NCBI GenBank assembly: GCA_018066175.1
Contig: JAGHRV010000015.1
Location: forward strand, 1 to 36,872
Length of the DNA: 36,872 nt
Direction: 5' to 3'
Source of the DNA: Candidatus Colicola equi
GTDB taxonomy: Bacteria; Bacteroidota; Bacteroidia; Bacteroidales; Paludibacteraceae
The notes under the pieces were generated by a model. That model was not told the origin of the DNA, did not search any database, and saw only the letters and a list, made by a program, of their open reading frames with translations. Position 1 is the stretch's first letter. Each line of letters starts with the position of its first letter. Shown one piece after another: positions 17,337 through 25,391 of the stretch. The position numbers and the translations under genes were made by a program.

Positions 17337-18112
17337 TAGTTGCGTCCGTAGGAGCGGTAGGTGTCCTTTTCGATTTCGATGTTAGGTTCGATGAATTCAG
17401 ACTTTTTTGTTAATTGCCAAGTGATGTAGTTGATTTTGAGTCCACGGTCCAGCCACTGCTTTTCATAATGTGTTTGCAGTGCTTGTGCTTCGTGCATCAG
17501 CGGTTGGTTGGCGTTATTTGGGGCATATAAATCGGCGGTATCTGCGATGAGTGGGTATTGGTTGATGCGAATCATCTCGCGCGTGTACGTAGATAAAAAA
17601 GGACTATCGGTCTTGAGGTGAATGAGTCCGTCAGGAATCAGCACTTCTTGGTATCGTTGCATAAAGAATGACGAGGTGAGTCGTTTGGTAGCTTTCTTCA
17701 TTTGCGGATCGGGGAAGGTAATCCATATCTCTGCTATTTCGTTGGGTGCGAAGAAGCGTGAAAGCATTTCGATGTTTGTGCGCAAGAATGCCACATTGGT
17801 TAGGTTTTGTTCGATGGCTTGTTTTGCTCCGGCCCAAAGTCGTGCACCTTTAATATCCACTCCGATGAAGTTTTTATCGGGATAGAGGGCCGCCAGCCCG
17901 ACAGTGTATTCTCCGCGTCCGCACCCTAATTCGAGTACGATAGGATTTGGGTTGTGGAAGTATGTATCGTGCCAATGTCCGCGCATGGCTTGTACGGATG
18001 TGTCTTCGCGACTCTCAAACTTACCTTCGGCATTGAGTTGTCCGATGGCGCATTGGAAGACGTTGGAGAACGTCTCCATCTCTGCAAATTTTTTGAGTTT
18101 ATTTTTCCCCAT
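17312..18112 (-). CDS. trmB: tRNA (guanine-N7-)-methyltransferase
   Basis: 266 residues, a little longer than the E. coli enzyme. It methylates G46 in the tRNA variable loop using SAM. Seen: the SAM-binding motif I LELGCGRGEYTVGLAALYP followed by NFIGVDIKGARLW, the TrmB signature ITFPDPQMKKATKRLTSSFF, and LIHLKTDSPFL. The N-terminus (KNKLKKFAEMETFSNVF) is typical of Bacteroidota TrmB. The start ATG at 18112 is one base after the gldH stop. The C-terminal codons are made of a heptamer repeat. Cytoplasmic. Confidence 0.96.
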   Translation of the reverse strand: MGKNKLKKFAEMETFSNVFQCAIGQLNAEGKFESREDTSVQAMRGHWHDTYFHNPNPIVLELGCGRGEYTVGLAALYPDKNFIGVDIKGARLWAGAKQAIEQNLTNVAFLRTNIEMLSRFFAPNEIAEIWITFPDPQMKKATKRLTSSFFMQRYQEVLIPDGLIHLKTDSPFLSTYTREMIRINQYPLIADTADLYAPNNANQPLMHEAQALQTHYEKQWLDRGLKINYITWQLTKKSEFIEPNIEIEKDTYRSYGRNYQTLNAKH

Positions 18113-18113
18113 A

Positions 18114-18566
18114 TTATTCAGGCTGATTTCGGATTATTTCCACTCCTATATCTGAGATGCCAGGTAGGAGTTGCGTGCGCATACCATGCTGGACGGTGAG
18201 GGTATAGATAGTATCGGTGAAGCGCATGTTTTCGCGATACAGTACCGGCATTTCAATGACGGATTGTCCATTGCCGAGCCATTGTCCGCGGTCATTAGCC
18301 AGATAGAACTCAATGGTATCGTAATGCACGGTGTTTTCTCCGATGAATAGCCACATATTTTGGTACGGATAGGCATCGGTATGTCTGACATGCAGCAGTA
18401 CATTGTAGGTATGGGTGGTATCCGAAACTGGGATGTCAAACCGGAGGATGGAGTCCTCATTCCAGCCGGTCAAGGGAACGGGTTGGAAGTCATTGTAGAT
18501 AGTGCGGTTATGGCATGCGATGAGGCATAAACTACTGATTATGATGAGGATGTTTCTGCGCATCAT
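18114..18566 (-). CDS. gldH: Gliding-motility-associated lipoprotein GldH
   Basis: 150 residues with a lipoprotein signal peptide, lipobox SLCLIAC followed by HNRTIYNDF. The remainder is a beta-sandwich-like domain with WNEDSILRFDIPVSDTTHTY, then HVRHTDAYPYQNMWLFI, matching GldH of Bacteroidota. GldH is needed for gliding in Flavobacterium but is kept in many non-gliding members, where its role is unclear. It overlaps the end of ricT by 35 bases and is followed by trmB after one base. The start may be either of two adjacent ATGs (18566 or 18563). Confidence 0.9.
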   Translation of the reverse strand: MMRRNILIIISSLCLIACHNRTIYNDFQPVPLTGWNEDSILRFDIPVSDTTHTYNVLLHVRHTDAYPYQNMWLFIGENTVHYDTIEFYLANDRGQWLGNGQSVIEMPVLYRENMRFTDTIYTLTVQHGMRTQLLPGISDIGVEIIRNQPE

Positions 18567-19491
18567 GACGGCGGTTATTTTTGTTTTTATTCTTGCGGTC
18601 GAATCGTGTTACATCTCCTTCCGCCACATCATTTTGGAATCCCAATTCGGGTTCGTCCTCCTCCTCAATCACGGGTGAACCTAATATGATGCCATGTTTT
18701 TTAGCGTCCTCATAAACAGGCACTTCGTAGTTGAGACAGCATTTGAGTTTAGCGCATTGTCCGGCCAGTTTTTGTGGGTTAGGAGAGATATGTTGCAAGC
18801 GTGCAGCACCGGTGCCGACACTATTGAATTGGGTCATCCATGTAGAACAACATAGTTCGCGTCCGCAAGGTCCTGTGCCACCGATACGTCCGGCTTCCTG
18901 TCGAGCTCCGATTTGTTTCATTTCAATACGGATGCGGAAGGTTTCGGCATAGACTTTGATGAGTTGCCTAAAATCCACGCGTCCATCGGCAATGTAGTAG
19001 AAGATAGCCTTGTTGCCATCACCTTGATATTCCACATCGCCAATCTTCATTTCGAGTCCCAATGACTTGGCAAGTCGTCGTGCATCGATCATCGTGGCAT
19101 GCTCTTTAGCGTGCGCTTCGGCAGCACGTTTGAGATCTTGCTCGGTAGCCAAACGGTAGATTGAACGTATTTCGTATCGGTCCAAGTCAATACGATATTT
19201 CTTCATTTGGTTAAGCACCAATTTGCCGGTTAGGGTTACTTCACCAATATCGTGTCCGGGATTGCCTTCTACGGCCACGAGTGTGCCTTTTTCAAGTGGT
19301 AAATGGTTTTCATTGCGATAATAGCCCTTGCGGGTATTCTTGAATTGTACCTCCACCAAGTCGGTAGCTGAGATGTTTTCCGGCAGGTCGCTCAGCCAAT
19401 CCACCACGGGCAGCATGTGCGCTGAGTTGCGGCGGCAGGCTTTGTTGGAGAATTGGCAGGACTCATTGTTTAATGTAAACTTATCATTCAT
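18532..19491 (-). CDS. ricT: PSP1-domain protein, RicT/YaaT family
   Basis: 319 residues. The PSP1 core spans ~45-270. Cys-rich motifs GPCGRELCCSTWM and AGQCAKLKCCLNYE are those of RicT (YaaT), which in Bacillus binds Fe-S clusters in the RicAFT complex and influences mRNA processing and development. The role in Bacteroidota is not established. The C-terminal ~45 residues are charged and low-complexity (DRKNKNKNNRRHDAQKHPHH) and probably disordered. It is followed in operon by gldH (35-base overlap) and preceded by holB (9-base gap); the holB-ricT-gldH run is, to my knowledge, conserved in Bacteroidales. Confidence 0.93.
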   Translation of the reverse strand: MNDKFTLNNESCQFSNKACRRNSAHMLPVVDWLSDLPENISATDLVEVQFKNTRKGYYRNENHLPLEKGTLVAVEGNPGHDIGEVTLTGKLVLNQMKKYRIDLDRYEIRSIYRLATEQDLKRAAEAHAKEHATMIDARRLAKSLGLEMKIGDVEYQGDGNKAIFYYIADGRVDFRQLIKVYAETFRIRIEMKQIGARQEAGRIGGTGPCGRELCCSTWMTQFNSVGTGAARLQHISPNPQKLAGQCAKLKCCLNYEVPVYEDAKKHGIILGSPVIEEEDEPELGFQNDVAEGDVTRFDRKNKNKNNRRHDAQKHPHHNQ

Positions 19492-19500
19492 AAGGATATA

Positions 19501-20616
19501 TTATTTCTTAATCAATACAATCATTTGCAAGCATAAATCAAAGAAAATGATTTTAGCATTTCCGTTTTGGGCTATTTGTTGTTCTGCTCGGTCCAGTTCA
19601 TTCATAATGGCTTCAACGTTACCGTTATGGATGAATGGTGCGAACTTGGTAGAGAACGCATTTTCCTCAGCCGTTTGGTAATTCATTTGCGGCTGTTGGA
19701 GGTTATAAATATAGTTTTCTCTTACTTGCCGTTGGGCATATTGTAGGAAGGCTTTTTGTCGTTCGCGACCGACTTTAGCGTCCGCCATATCGTTACTCCA
19801 TTTGCGCAGTTCTTGCAACGCTGCATAGTCTTTTTGTCGTCCCACTTTCCAAGCGCGTCGCATCAAGGCCACAAAATCGTTAAAGAACTGGTTATTTTGT
19901 TCGGATTCATCGGCTAAACGCTGAGCGGCTAAGTAACTGCCGTTGGCGATATGTGCAATCTCCGGAGAGAACAATTGTCCAAGGAGTTGTTCTTCCAAGC
20001 GGGGTACTCTAATTTGTTGCACACGACTTAGGATGGTAGATAGTAATTCGTCAGGATGCTCACTAACGAGCAGGAAGAGTGTTTTTTGAGGCGGTTCTTC
20101 GAGCAGTTTAAGCAGTTTATTGGCGCAGGTTGTGTTCATTTTTTCCGGTTGCCAAATAATCATGACCTTGTAACCGTCACCAAAGCTTTTAAGGGATAGT
20201 TTCCGCAGGATTTCGCCACTTTCTTTCTCATAAATCATGCCTTGTTTGGTTTCTACCCCCAAGGCGTGATACCAATCGTCCAAGCTAAAGTAAGGGTGAG
20301 TAGTGATTATTTCCCTCCATTCATCCATGAATGCATCGCAAGTGTCTCCGGCATCTGTTTTGACAATTGGGAATGCGAAATGGAGGTCGGGATGTTGCAG
20401 GTTTTGGAACTGCATGCAGCTGGGGCACTGACCGCAGCTGTCCTCTTCGGTGCGATGGGGACACGCCACGTATTGGGCGTAAGCGATGGCTAATTGCAGT
20501 TTACCTACACCTTCGGGACCGGAGAATAATTGCGCATGTGGAATGCGGTTTTGCTGCACGCTTAAACGCAGTTGTTGCTTAACCGATTCTTGACCTATTA
20601 TATCTCTAAAACGCAT
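19501..20616 (-). CDS. holB: DNA polymerase III, delta' subunit (clamp loader)
   Basis: 371 residues. AAA+ clamp-loader subunit: FRDIIGQESVKQQLRLSVQQ at the N-terminus, a P-loop-like GPEGVGK (33-39), a zinc knuckle (C52, C61, C64, C67 in CPHRTEEDSCGQCPSC), and the MNTTCANKLLKLLEEPPQKT segment followed by FLLVSEHPDELLSTILSRVQ. The position equivalent to the arginine finger/SRC motif reads SRV here, fitting a delta' role rather than DnaX. It loads the sliding clamp at the fork. The start ATG at 20616 is about 20 bases downstream of a clear minus-strand promoter, so holB opens the six-gene operon. Confidence 0.93.
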   Translation of the reverse strand: MRFRDIIGQESVKQQLRLSVQQNRIPHAQLFSGPEGVGKLQLAIAYAQYVACPHRTEEDSCGQCPSCMQFQNLQHPDLHFAFPIVKTDAGDTCDAFMDEWREIITTHPYFSLDDWYHALGVETKQGMIYEKESGEILRKLSLKSFGDGYKVMIIWQPEKMNTTCANKLLKLLEEPPQKTLFLLVSEHPDELLSTILSRVQQIRVPRLEEQLLGQLFSPEIAHIANGSYLAAQRLADESEQNNQFFNDFVALMRRAWKVGRQKDYAALQELRKWSNDMADAKVGRERQKAFLQYAQRQVRENYIYNLQQPQMNYQTAEENAFSTKFAPFIHNGNVEAIMNELDRAEQQIAQNGNAKIIFFDLCLQMIVLIKK

Positions 20617-20635
20617 ATTAACTCAAATTACGATG

Positions 20636-20667
20636 CAAAGGTACAATTTTTTTTCCGAAAAAGCAAA
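20636..20667 (-). promoter_or_regulatory. holB operon promoter, Bacteroidota type
   Basis: On the minus strand: -33 TTTG (20667-20664), exactly 20 bases, -7 TACCTTTG (20643-20636). The start codon of holB follows at 20616. Confidence 0.85.
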
Positions 20668-20755
20668 TTTAATTCAAGCATTTGTCTATTTTTTTATATA
20701 AAAGGTCAAAATTAGCATGTAAAACATCAAAAAAATGAAAAAACTATGCAATTTA

Positions 20756-20787
20756 TTTGGTTAATTCAAATATTTATTGTAATTTTG
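20756..20787 (+). promoter_or_regulatory. rpsP promoter, Bacteroidota type
   Basis: -33 TTTG at 20756-20759, exactly 20 bases, -7 TAATTTTG at 20780-20787. Shares AAATATTT in the spacer and CACGC after the -7 box with the rpmH promoter. Confidence 0.85.
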
Positions 20788-20791
20788 CACG

Positions 20792-20933
20792 CCTTTTCGG
20801 TCGAGGTGTTTCCGAACACACCGATATCCCGAACTGCCATTCGGATGACGGGTTACCGATAGAAGGCATATAATACTATATATTAACTCGGGTGTGGATA
20901 CGTGTTATCCGAAGCCCATAAACAACAAACAAC
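20792..20933 (+). promoter_or_regulatory. Structured 5' leader of rpsP (candidate)
   Basis: About 140 bases from the predicted transcription start to the ATG. It can form several short hairpins: GGTGT (20805-20809) with ACACC (20818-20822), CCGAA with TTCGG around 20829-20843, and GGATA (20896-20900) with TATCC (20906-20910). No known r-protein leader class is recognised. Regulation is an inference. Confidence 0.4.
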
Positions 20934-21524
20934 ATGGCAACAAAAATTCGTTTGGCTCGTCATGGTCACAAAGACTACGCTTACTACCACATTGTAGTAG
21001 CAGACAGCCGCTCGCCGCGTGATGGCAAAATCATTGAACGTATTGGTTCTTACAATCCCAATTTGAATCCCGCTAAAGTTGATTTGAACTTTGAGCGTGC
21101 ATTGTATTGGGTAGGTGTAGGTGCACAACCCACAGACACTGTTCGTTTTATTCTCTCCGGAGAAGGAGTGATGCTGATGAAGCATTTGCAAGGTGGTGTT
21201 AAGAAAGGTGCGTTTGACGAAGCAGAGGCTCAAAAGCGTTTCAATGCTTGGAAAGCTGAGAAGGATGCCAAGAACGGTAAGATTTCGAAAGCAGAAGCCG
21301 ACAAGAAAGTAGCTGAGGCTAAGAAAGCAATGGCTGCTGAGGTAGAGGCTAACAAGGCAAAGGCAGAGGCTGTAGCTGCAAAGCGCAAGGCTGAGGCTGA
21401 TGCATTGGCTGCTAAGGCACAAGAAGCTGCACAAGAAGCTGCTGCTGCCGAGGCTGAGGCCAATGGTGAAGAAGCTCCCGCAGAGGAAGCTGCTGTCGAA
21501 GAAGCTGCTCCAGCTGAAGCTTAA
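20934..21524 (+). CDS. rpsP: Small ribosomal subunit protein bS16 with long Ala/Glu/Lys-rich tail
   Basis: 196 residues against ~80-90 in most bacteria. The core (~1-85) is standard: [20 protein letters not shown], then [20 protein letters not shown], and a DRF-like turn. Beyond ~100 the chain becomes a charged, probably helical or disordered tail built from [24 protein letters not shown] repeats and ends in an acidic Ala/Glu/Pro stretch. Tails of this kind are common in Bacteroidota bS16. No rimM, trmD or rplS gene follows, unlike many bacteria. It has its own promoter and terminator, so it is likely monocistronic. The tail's role is not known to me. Confidence 0.96.
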   Translation: MATKIRLARHGHKDYAYYHIVVADSRSPRDGKIIERIGSYNPNLNPAKVDLNFERALYWVGVGAQPTDTVRFILSGEGVMLMKHLQGGVKKGAFDEAEAQKRFNAWKAEKDAKNGKISKAEADKKVAEAKKAMAAEVEANKAKAEAVAAKRKAEADALAAKAQEAAQEAAAAEAEANGEEAPAEEAAVEEAAPAEA

Positions 21525-21542
21525 GTCGGTTACACCAAACAG

Positions 21543-21577
21543 AGAAGTCCGAAACGCGAGTTTTGGACTTCTTTTGC
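21543..21577 (+). terminator. Intrinsic terminator after rpsP
   Basis: AGAAGTCC (21543-21550) pairs with GGACTTCT (21565-21572), extended by GAAAC/GTTTT around a GCGA loop, then TTTTG. It lies within an upstream extension of the glycosyltransferase frame and helps fix that gene's start at 21589. Confidence 0.88.
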
Positions 21578-21588
21578 ACTATAGAAGA

Positions 21589-22407
21589 ATGCTAAACGTC
21601 AGTATTGTACTATATGACCCTAATTGGACGCAGGTGAATAACTTGTGTGATGAATTATTGCGTGCCAAGTGTGTGCGCAGGATTTTTCTTGTGGATAATT
21701 CGTCAGAAATGACGTATTCATCGGAAGAAAAGGAAAAGATTACGTATCTATGGAATAAGGGGAATAATTTAGGGTATGGTGCGGCGCATAATATTGCCAT
21801 TCGTCAAAGTGTGAGGTGGCATACTCCATTGCATTTGGTAATTAATGCCGATGTATGGATTCAGGCGGAGGATTTAGATTTGTTACATGACTTTATGATG
21901 GATCATGGCGAAGTGGGTAGTCTGATGCCTAAAGTTGTTTTTCCCAATGGTGAATTGCAGTATTTATGCAAATTGTTGCCTACGCCATGGAATGTGTTTG
22001 CTCGTCGTTTTTTGCCGATGAAATGGACAAAAAAGAGCAATGACCGGTATGAATTACGCAACATGAGATATGACCGTCCGATGAATGTGCCTTATTTAAG
22101 TGGTTGCTTTATGTTACTGCAAACAGCGGCAGTGCTGAAGGCGCGATTATTTGATGAGCGGTATTTTATGTATCCGGAAGATATAGACCTAACACGTACT
22201 ATTCATCGGGATTATTTGACGTTGTATTATCCGGCCGTCACGATTATTCATGACCATGCCAAAGCCTCTTACCATAACTGGAAGATGACTTGGGTACATA
22301 TCGTCAATATGTGCCGTTATTTCAATAAATGGGGGTGGTTGTTTGATAAAGAGAGACGTCTCTTCAATTGTCTTACATTGTCTCAATTCGATACGTTAGA
22401 TAAGTAG
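21589..22407 (+). CDS. Glycosyltransferase family 2 (rhamnosyltransferase-like)
   Basis: 272 residues, GT-A fold. N-terminal MLNVSIVLYDPNWTQVNNL with IFLVDNSSE is the nucleotide-sugar-binding half. NKGNNLGYGAAHNIAIRQS is the family's N-loop, and LVINADVWI supplies the DXD-like Asp. YLSGCFMLLQTAAVLKARLF and DERYFMYPEDIDLTRTIH carry the catalytic ED. The layout matches GT2 enzymes (WbbL/RfbN-like) that add a sugar during surface polysaccharide synthesis; the acceptor is unknown. The ATG at 21589 is preferred: longer versions of the frame would overlap rpsP and its terminator. It ends with a 35-base convergent overlap with the antiporter gene. No separate promoter was recognised. Confidence 0.9.
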   Translation: MLNVSIVLYDPNWTQVNNLCDELLRAKCVRRIFLVDNSSEMTYSSEEKEKITYLWNKGNNLGYGAAHNIAIRQSVRWHTPLHLVINADVWIQAEDLDLLHDFMMDHGEVGSLMPKVVFPNGELQYLCKLLPTPWNVFARRFLPMKWTKKSNDRYELRNMRYDRPMNVPYLSGCFMLLQTAAVLKARLFDERYFMYPEDIDLTRTIHRDYLTLYYPAVTIIHDHAKASYHNWKMTWVHIVNMCRYFNKWGWLFDKERRLFNCLTLSQFDTLDK

Positions 22408-23389
22408 CGTATATCAGCACCAGTATTATCCCATGCCAACGTTTAATCTCATGCTTAGGATTGGCATAGACAAACAGCATCACGAGGATGCTGCTCAGTG
22501 CTACCATGGCTGCATCTAACCATAGTCCGGGGTAGATGGGCAGTGGGTGGATAAGGGCGCTAGTGCCGAGAATGAAGAAGATATTGAAGATATTAGAACC
22601 AATCACATTACCGATGGCTATGTCGGTATTATGGCGATAGGCTGCGATGCACGAAGTGGCCAGTTCGGGCAGGGATGTACCGAGTGCCACGATGGTGAGA
22701 CCGATAATAGCATCACTCACGCCTAATTGATGGGCGATGGAGGTGGCAGAACGCACAATGACTTCGCCACCAATAACCAATGCTATCAATCCAATGATGA
22801 TGAATAGAATGGCATGGACGAGGCGCATTGTTACTTTGTTCTCGCTTTTTTCATCGGGCAAAGACTTGGCTACGCGCAAGCTGTGCCACATAAAAATAAG
22901 GAAACATAAGAGCAGAATGCATCCACCAATAGCCGATATAAATCCGCTTTGTAAACTGAAGTGCCCCCAATGAGATAAAGTTAACTCCTGCGGATGGGTA
23001 TATGTGGCAAATAGCAATACAAGTAGTCCTGCTAAAAGAGACCAAGGCATATCAAACTGTCGGCACGAGCGCTGCGAAGATAGAGGATAGATGATGGCAG
23101 CAAGGCCTAAGATGATGAATGTATTGATGGAGTTACTGCCTAAAATATTGGTGATGGCAATTTCGGTATTATGGTTGATAGCAGCTACGGTGCTGACTAT
23201 GAATTCTGGCATGGATGTGCCGAGCGCAACGACGGTCAGACCAATCACTAAATCACTAATTCCCATTCGGGTAGCAATAGCGGAAGCACCGTTGACTAAC
23301 CAATCGGCGCCCTTGACGAGCAGCACAAAACCGACAATAATAGCAACTGCGGCAATCCAAGGATTAGCGAAACATGCTTGTAAATCCAT
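22373..23389 (-). CDS. Calcium/sodium antiporter, CaCA family (YrbG-like)
   Basis: 338 residues with about ten membrane helices in two inverted halves, each carrying the CaCA alpha-repeat: VIGLTVVALGTSMPEFIVST and IIGLTIVALGTSLPELATS, with GSNSINTF and GSNIFNIFFI following. These Glu-containing repeats form the cation site of Na+/Ca2+ exchangers. It probably exports Ca2+ across the inner membrane. The start at 23389 (MDLQACFANPWI) was chosen because the longer frame would run into ychF; that leaves a 10-base gap after the ychF stop, which suggests co-transcription. The 3' end overlaps the convergent glycosyltransferase by 35 bases. Confidence 0.93.
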   Translation of the reverse strand: MDLQACFANPWIAAVAIIVGFVLLVKGADWLVNGASAIATRMGISDLVIGLTVVALGTSMPEFIVSTVAAINHNTEIAITNILGSNSINTFIILGLAAIIYPLSSQRSCRQFDMPWSLLAGLLVLLFATYTHPQELTLSHWGHFSLQSGFISAIGGCILLLCFLIFMWHSLRVAKSLPDEKSENKVTMRLVHAILFIIIGLIALVIGGEVIVRSATSIAHQLGVSDAIIGLTIVALGTSLPELATSCIAAYRHNTDIAIGNVIGSNIFNIFFILGTSALIHPLPIYPGLWLDAAMVALSSILVMLFVYANPKHEIKRWHGIILVLIYATYLTYRIETM

Positions 23390-23399
23390 AGTTGTGAGA

Positions 23400-24506
23400 T
23401 TAAACGTTGAAGAGGAAGTGCATAATATCGCCGTCTTGCACGAGGTAGTCTTTGCCTTCAACTCCTAATTTACCTGCGGCACGGCAAGCGGCTTCGCCTC
23501 CTAAGGTGATAAAATCATTGTATTTGATAACTTCAGCGCGAATGAATCCTCGTTCAAAATCAGTATGGATTACTCCTGCGCATTGCGGTGCTTTCCACCC
23601 TGCGCGGAAGGTCCAAGCTCGCACTTCATCGCTACCGGCCGTGAGGAAAGTACGGAGGTTAAGCAATGCGTAAGCGGCTTTGATAAGACGGTTGACACCG
23701 CTTTCGGTAAGGCCGATTTCTTCTAGGAACATCTGCCGTTCCTCATAGCTCTCCAATTCGGCTATTTCGGATTCTATCTTAGCAGCTACTACAATCACCT
23801 GCGCATCTTCGTTGGCCACTACCTTTTTGACGCGTTCTACATACTCGTTACCTGAAACAGCGGAACCTTCGTCTACGTTGCAGACATACAGGACAGGTTT
23901 ATTGGTGAGTAGGCACATTTCTTTAGCCGCTGCTTCTTCGTCTTTGGAGTTCAGCTCCACGGTGCGAGCATTGAGGCCTTGGGACAATGCCTCGTGGTAG
24001 CGTTGCATTACTTCAAGGGCCAGTTTGGCTTGCTTATCGCCACCGGCTTTAGCTTGTTTTTCGGTTTTTACGATGCGACTTTCAATGGTTTCCAGGTCCT
24101 TGAGTTGCAATTCAGCATCGATGATTTCTTTATCCCGAATAGGATTAACGGTGCCATCCACATGCACTACGTTATCATCATCAAAGCATCGCAGAACATG
24201 GATGATGGCATCACAGTCGCGTATGTTACTCAGGAATTTGTTTCCCAGTCCTTCGCCCTTGCTGGCTCCCTTAACAAGGCCGGCTATATCTACTATTTCC
24301 ACCGTTGTGGGAATGACGCCGCGTTCAGGGTGACATAGTTCACCTAATTTAATAAGGCGTTCATCAGGTACGGTGATTACACCGACATTGGGTTCAATGG
24401 TGCAGAACGGGAAATTAGCCGATTGCGCCTTAGCGGATGATAAACAATTGAATAGGGTTGATTTGCCCACATTAGGCAGCCCCACGATACCACATTGTAG
24501 AGACAT
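23400..24506 (-). CDS. ychF: Redox-regulated ATPase YchF (Obg-like)
   Basis: 368 residues. G1 motif GLPNVGKST (residues 9-17), switch region [21 protein letters not shown] with the Gly/Ser-rich turn, and the nucleotide-base motif NVDE in LYVCNVDEG replacing NKxD, the mark of ATP- rather than GTP-preferring YchF. The C-terminal TGS domain reads [18 protein letters not shown] and [16 protein letters not shown]. YchF binds ribosomes and modulates stress responses. I start at [14 protein letters not shown] (24506): the upstream extension crosses the promoter at 24556-24587. It is followed by the antiporter gene. Confidence 0.96.
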   Translation of the reverse strand: MSLQCGIVGLPNVGKSTLFNCLSSAKAQSANFPFCTIEPNVGVITVPDERLIKLGELCHPERGVIPTTVEIVDIAGLVKGASKGEGLGNKFLSNIRDCDAIIHVLRCFDDDNVVHVDGTVNPIRDKEIIDAELQLKDLETIESRIVKTEKQAKAGGDKQAKLALEVMQRYHEALSQGLNARTVELNSKDEEAAAKEMCLLTNKPVLYVCNVDEGSAVSGNEYVERVKKVVANEDAQVIVVAAKIESEIAELESYEERQMFLEEIGLTESGVNRLIKAAYALLNLRTFLTAGSDEVRAWTFRAGWKAPQCAGVIHTDFERGFIRAEVIKYNDFITLGGEAACRAAGKLGVEGKDYLVQDGDIMHFLFNV

Positions 24507-24555
24507 TATTGTGAATTTTATAGGATTAACGTTGTTATTTGCCCTAATAAGCATG

Positions 24556-24587
24556 CAAAGGTACAAATAAATTTGCATATATGCAAA
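24556..24587 (-). promoter_or_regulatory. ychF promoter, sharing a palindrome with the divergent promoter
   Basis: Minus strand: -33 TTTG (24587-24584), exactly 20 bases, -7 TACCTTTG (24563-24556). The -33 box is one arm of the palindrome TTTGCATATATGCAAA (24572-24587). Confidence 0.85.
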
Positions 24588-24603
24588 AAAAAGAGTATTT
24601 TTG
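24572..24603 (+). promoter_or_regulatory. Promoter of the ComF-type gene, overlapping the ychF promoter
   Basis: -33 TTTG at 24572-24575, exactly 20 bases, -7 TATTTTTG at 24596-24603. The -33 box is the other arm of the palindrome at 24572-24587. Transcription should start near 24607, downstream of the ATG at 24581, which argues against that start. Confidence 0.85.
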
Positions 24604-24628
24604 CATGCATAATCGTGATTATTTGTTG

Positions 24629-25318
24629 ATGTTACGCATATTAAGTGCCATATTAGATGTTTTTTTTCCGCGAACGTGCCCGGCTTGTGGGCGATTATTG
24701 GAGGAGCATGACGCCATTTGTGAAGAGTGCCTTACTCGTTTGGATCGTACCCAACAGGCGTTATATAGAGATAATGTGGTGGAGACTATTTTTAAGGGAG
24801 AGCAGCATTTTAGTTATGGCGGCAGTTGGTTGTGGTATCAAAAAGGCACGTATTTGCAGAAGATGATTCACTTGGCCAAGTTCGGCCGTGGTAATCCATT
24901 GTGGTTGGAGCAGATGGGGCGAGAGGCTGCGAAGGAATGGAATGAATACGGCTTTTTTGATGGTATAGACGTAATAGTGCCTATACCTTTGCATCCCAAA
25001 CGGTTGAGAATACGAGGTTTTAACCAATCCGAGGCGATTGTAAAGGGGATGTCTGATGTGCTGAATATCCCGATGGATACTGACCATTTGACGCGTGAAG
25101 TGAATAATAAAAAGCAGTCCCAGTCGTCCAAGGTAGAACGAGAACATCTGAAGGAAGGTTTGTTTAAGGTCAATCATCCTGAGGAATGGTATGGCAAAAC
25201 GATTATGTTGGTGGATGATATTATTACGACAGGATCCACGTTTCGAGCAGCGATGCATGCAATGAAGGATGTCTATAATTGTAAAATTGTGGTATTTTCC
25301 CTTGCAAAGTCGAAATAG
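24629..25318 (+). CDS. comF: ComF family phosphoribosyltransferase-like protein
   Basis: 229 residues from the ATG at 24629. N-terminal zinc-finger-like CPACGRLLEEHDAICEECL, then a phosphoribosyltransferase fold with VPIPLHPKRLRIRGFNQSEA and the PRPP-binding loop IMLVDDIITTGSTFRAAMH. ComF homologues support DNA uptake in competent bacteria but occur widely without proven roles. The start is set by the promoter: ATG 24581 is upstream of the predicted transcript start, 24605 is at its edge, and 24629 begins the usual MLRILSAILDVFFPRTCPAC opening. An HhH (ComEA-like) protein is encoded at 28443-29237, but no complete uptake system is visible. Confidence 0.9.
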   Translation: MLRILSAILDVFFPRTCPACGRLLEEHDAICEECLTRLDRTQQALYRDNVVETIFKGEQHFSYGGSWLWYQKGTYLQKMIHLAKFGRGNPLWLEQMGREAAKEWNEYGFFDGIDVIVPIPLHPKRLRIRGFNQSEAIVKGMSDVLNIPMDTDHLTREVNNKKQSQSSKVEREHLKEGLFKVNHPEEWYGKTIMLVDDIITTGSTFRAAMHAMKDVYNCKIVVFSLAKSK

Positions 25319-25319
25319 A

Positions 25320-25351
25320 TTTGCATGAATGCAAATTATTTTGTATTTTTG
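25320..25351 (+). promoter_or_regulatory. nadB promoter with near-palindromic -33 region
   Basis: -33 TTTG at 25320-25323, exactly 20 bases, -7 TATTTTTG at 25344-25351. The -33 box begins TTTGCATGAATGCAAA (25320-25335), a dyad with 7-base arms. Confidence 0.85.
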
Positions 25352-25391
25352 CGGCTGTTTTTTGAAATAACGTAAAAAACATATAGGTATA

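Larger units (their letters stand above)
20617..20933. other. Divergent intergenic region between holB and rpsP
   Basis: 317 bases. It contains the minus-strand holB promoter (20636-20667), an AT-rich centre with no recognisable element, the plus-strand rpsP promoter (20756-20787) and a ~140-base GC-richer rpsP leader. Confidence 0.75.

Noticed and set aside
21400..21588. N-terminal extension of the glycosyltransferase
   Set aside because: It overlaps rpsP out of frame and crosses the rpsP terminator; the GT2 fold begins at 21589.
24581..24628. Upstream start of the ComF-type gene
   Set aside because: The ATG at 24581 lies between the -33 and -7 boxes, so it would not be transcribed from that promoter.
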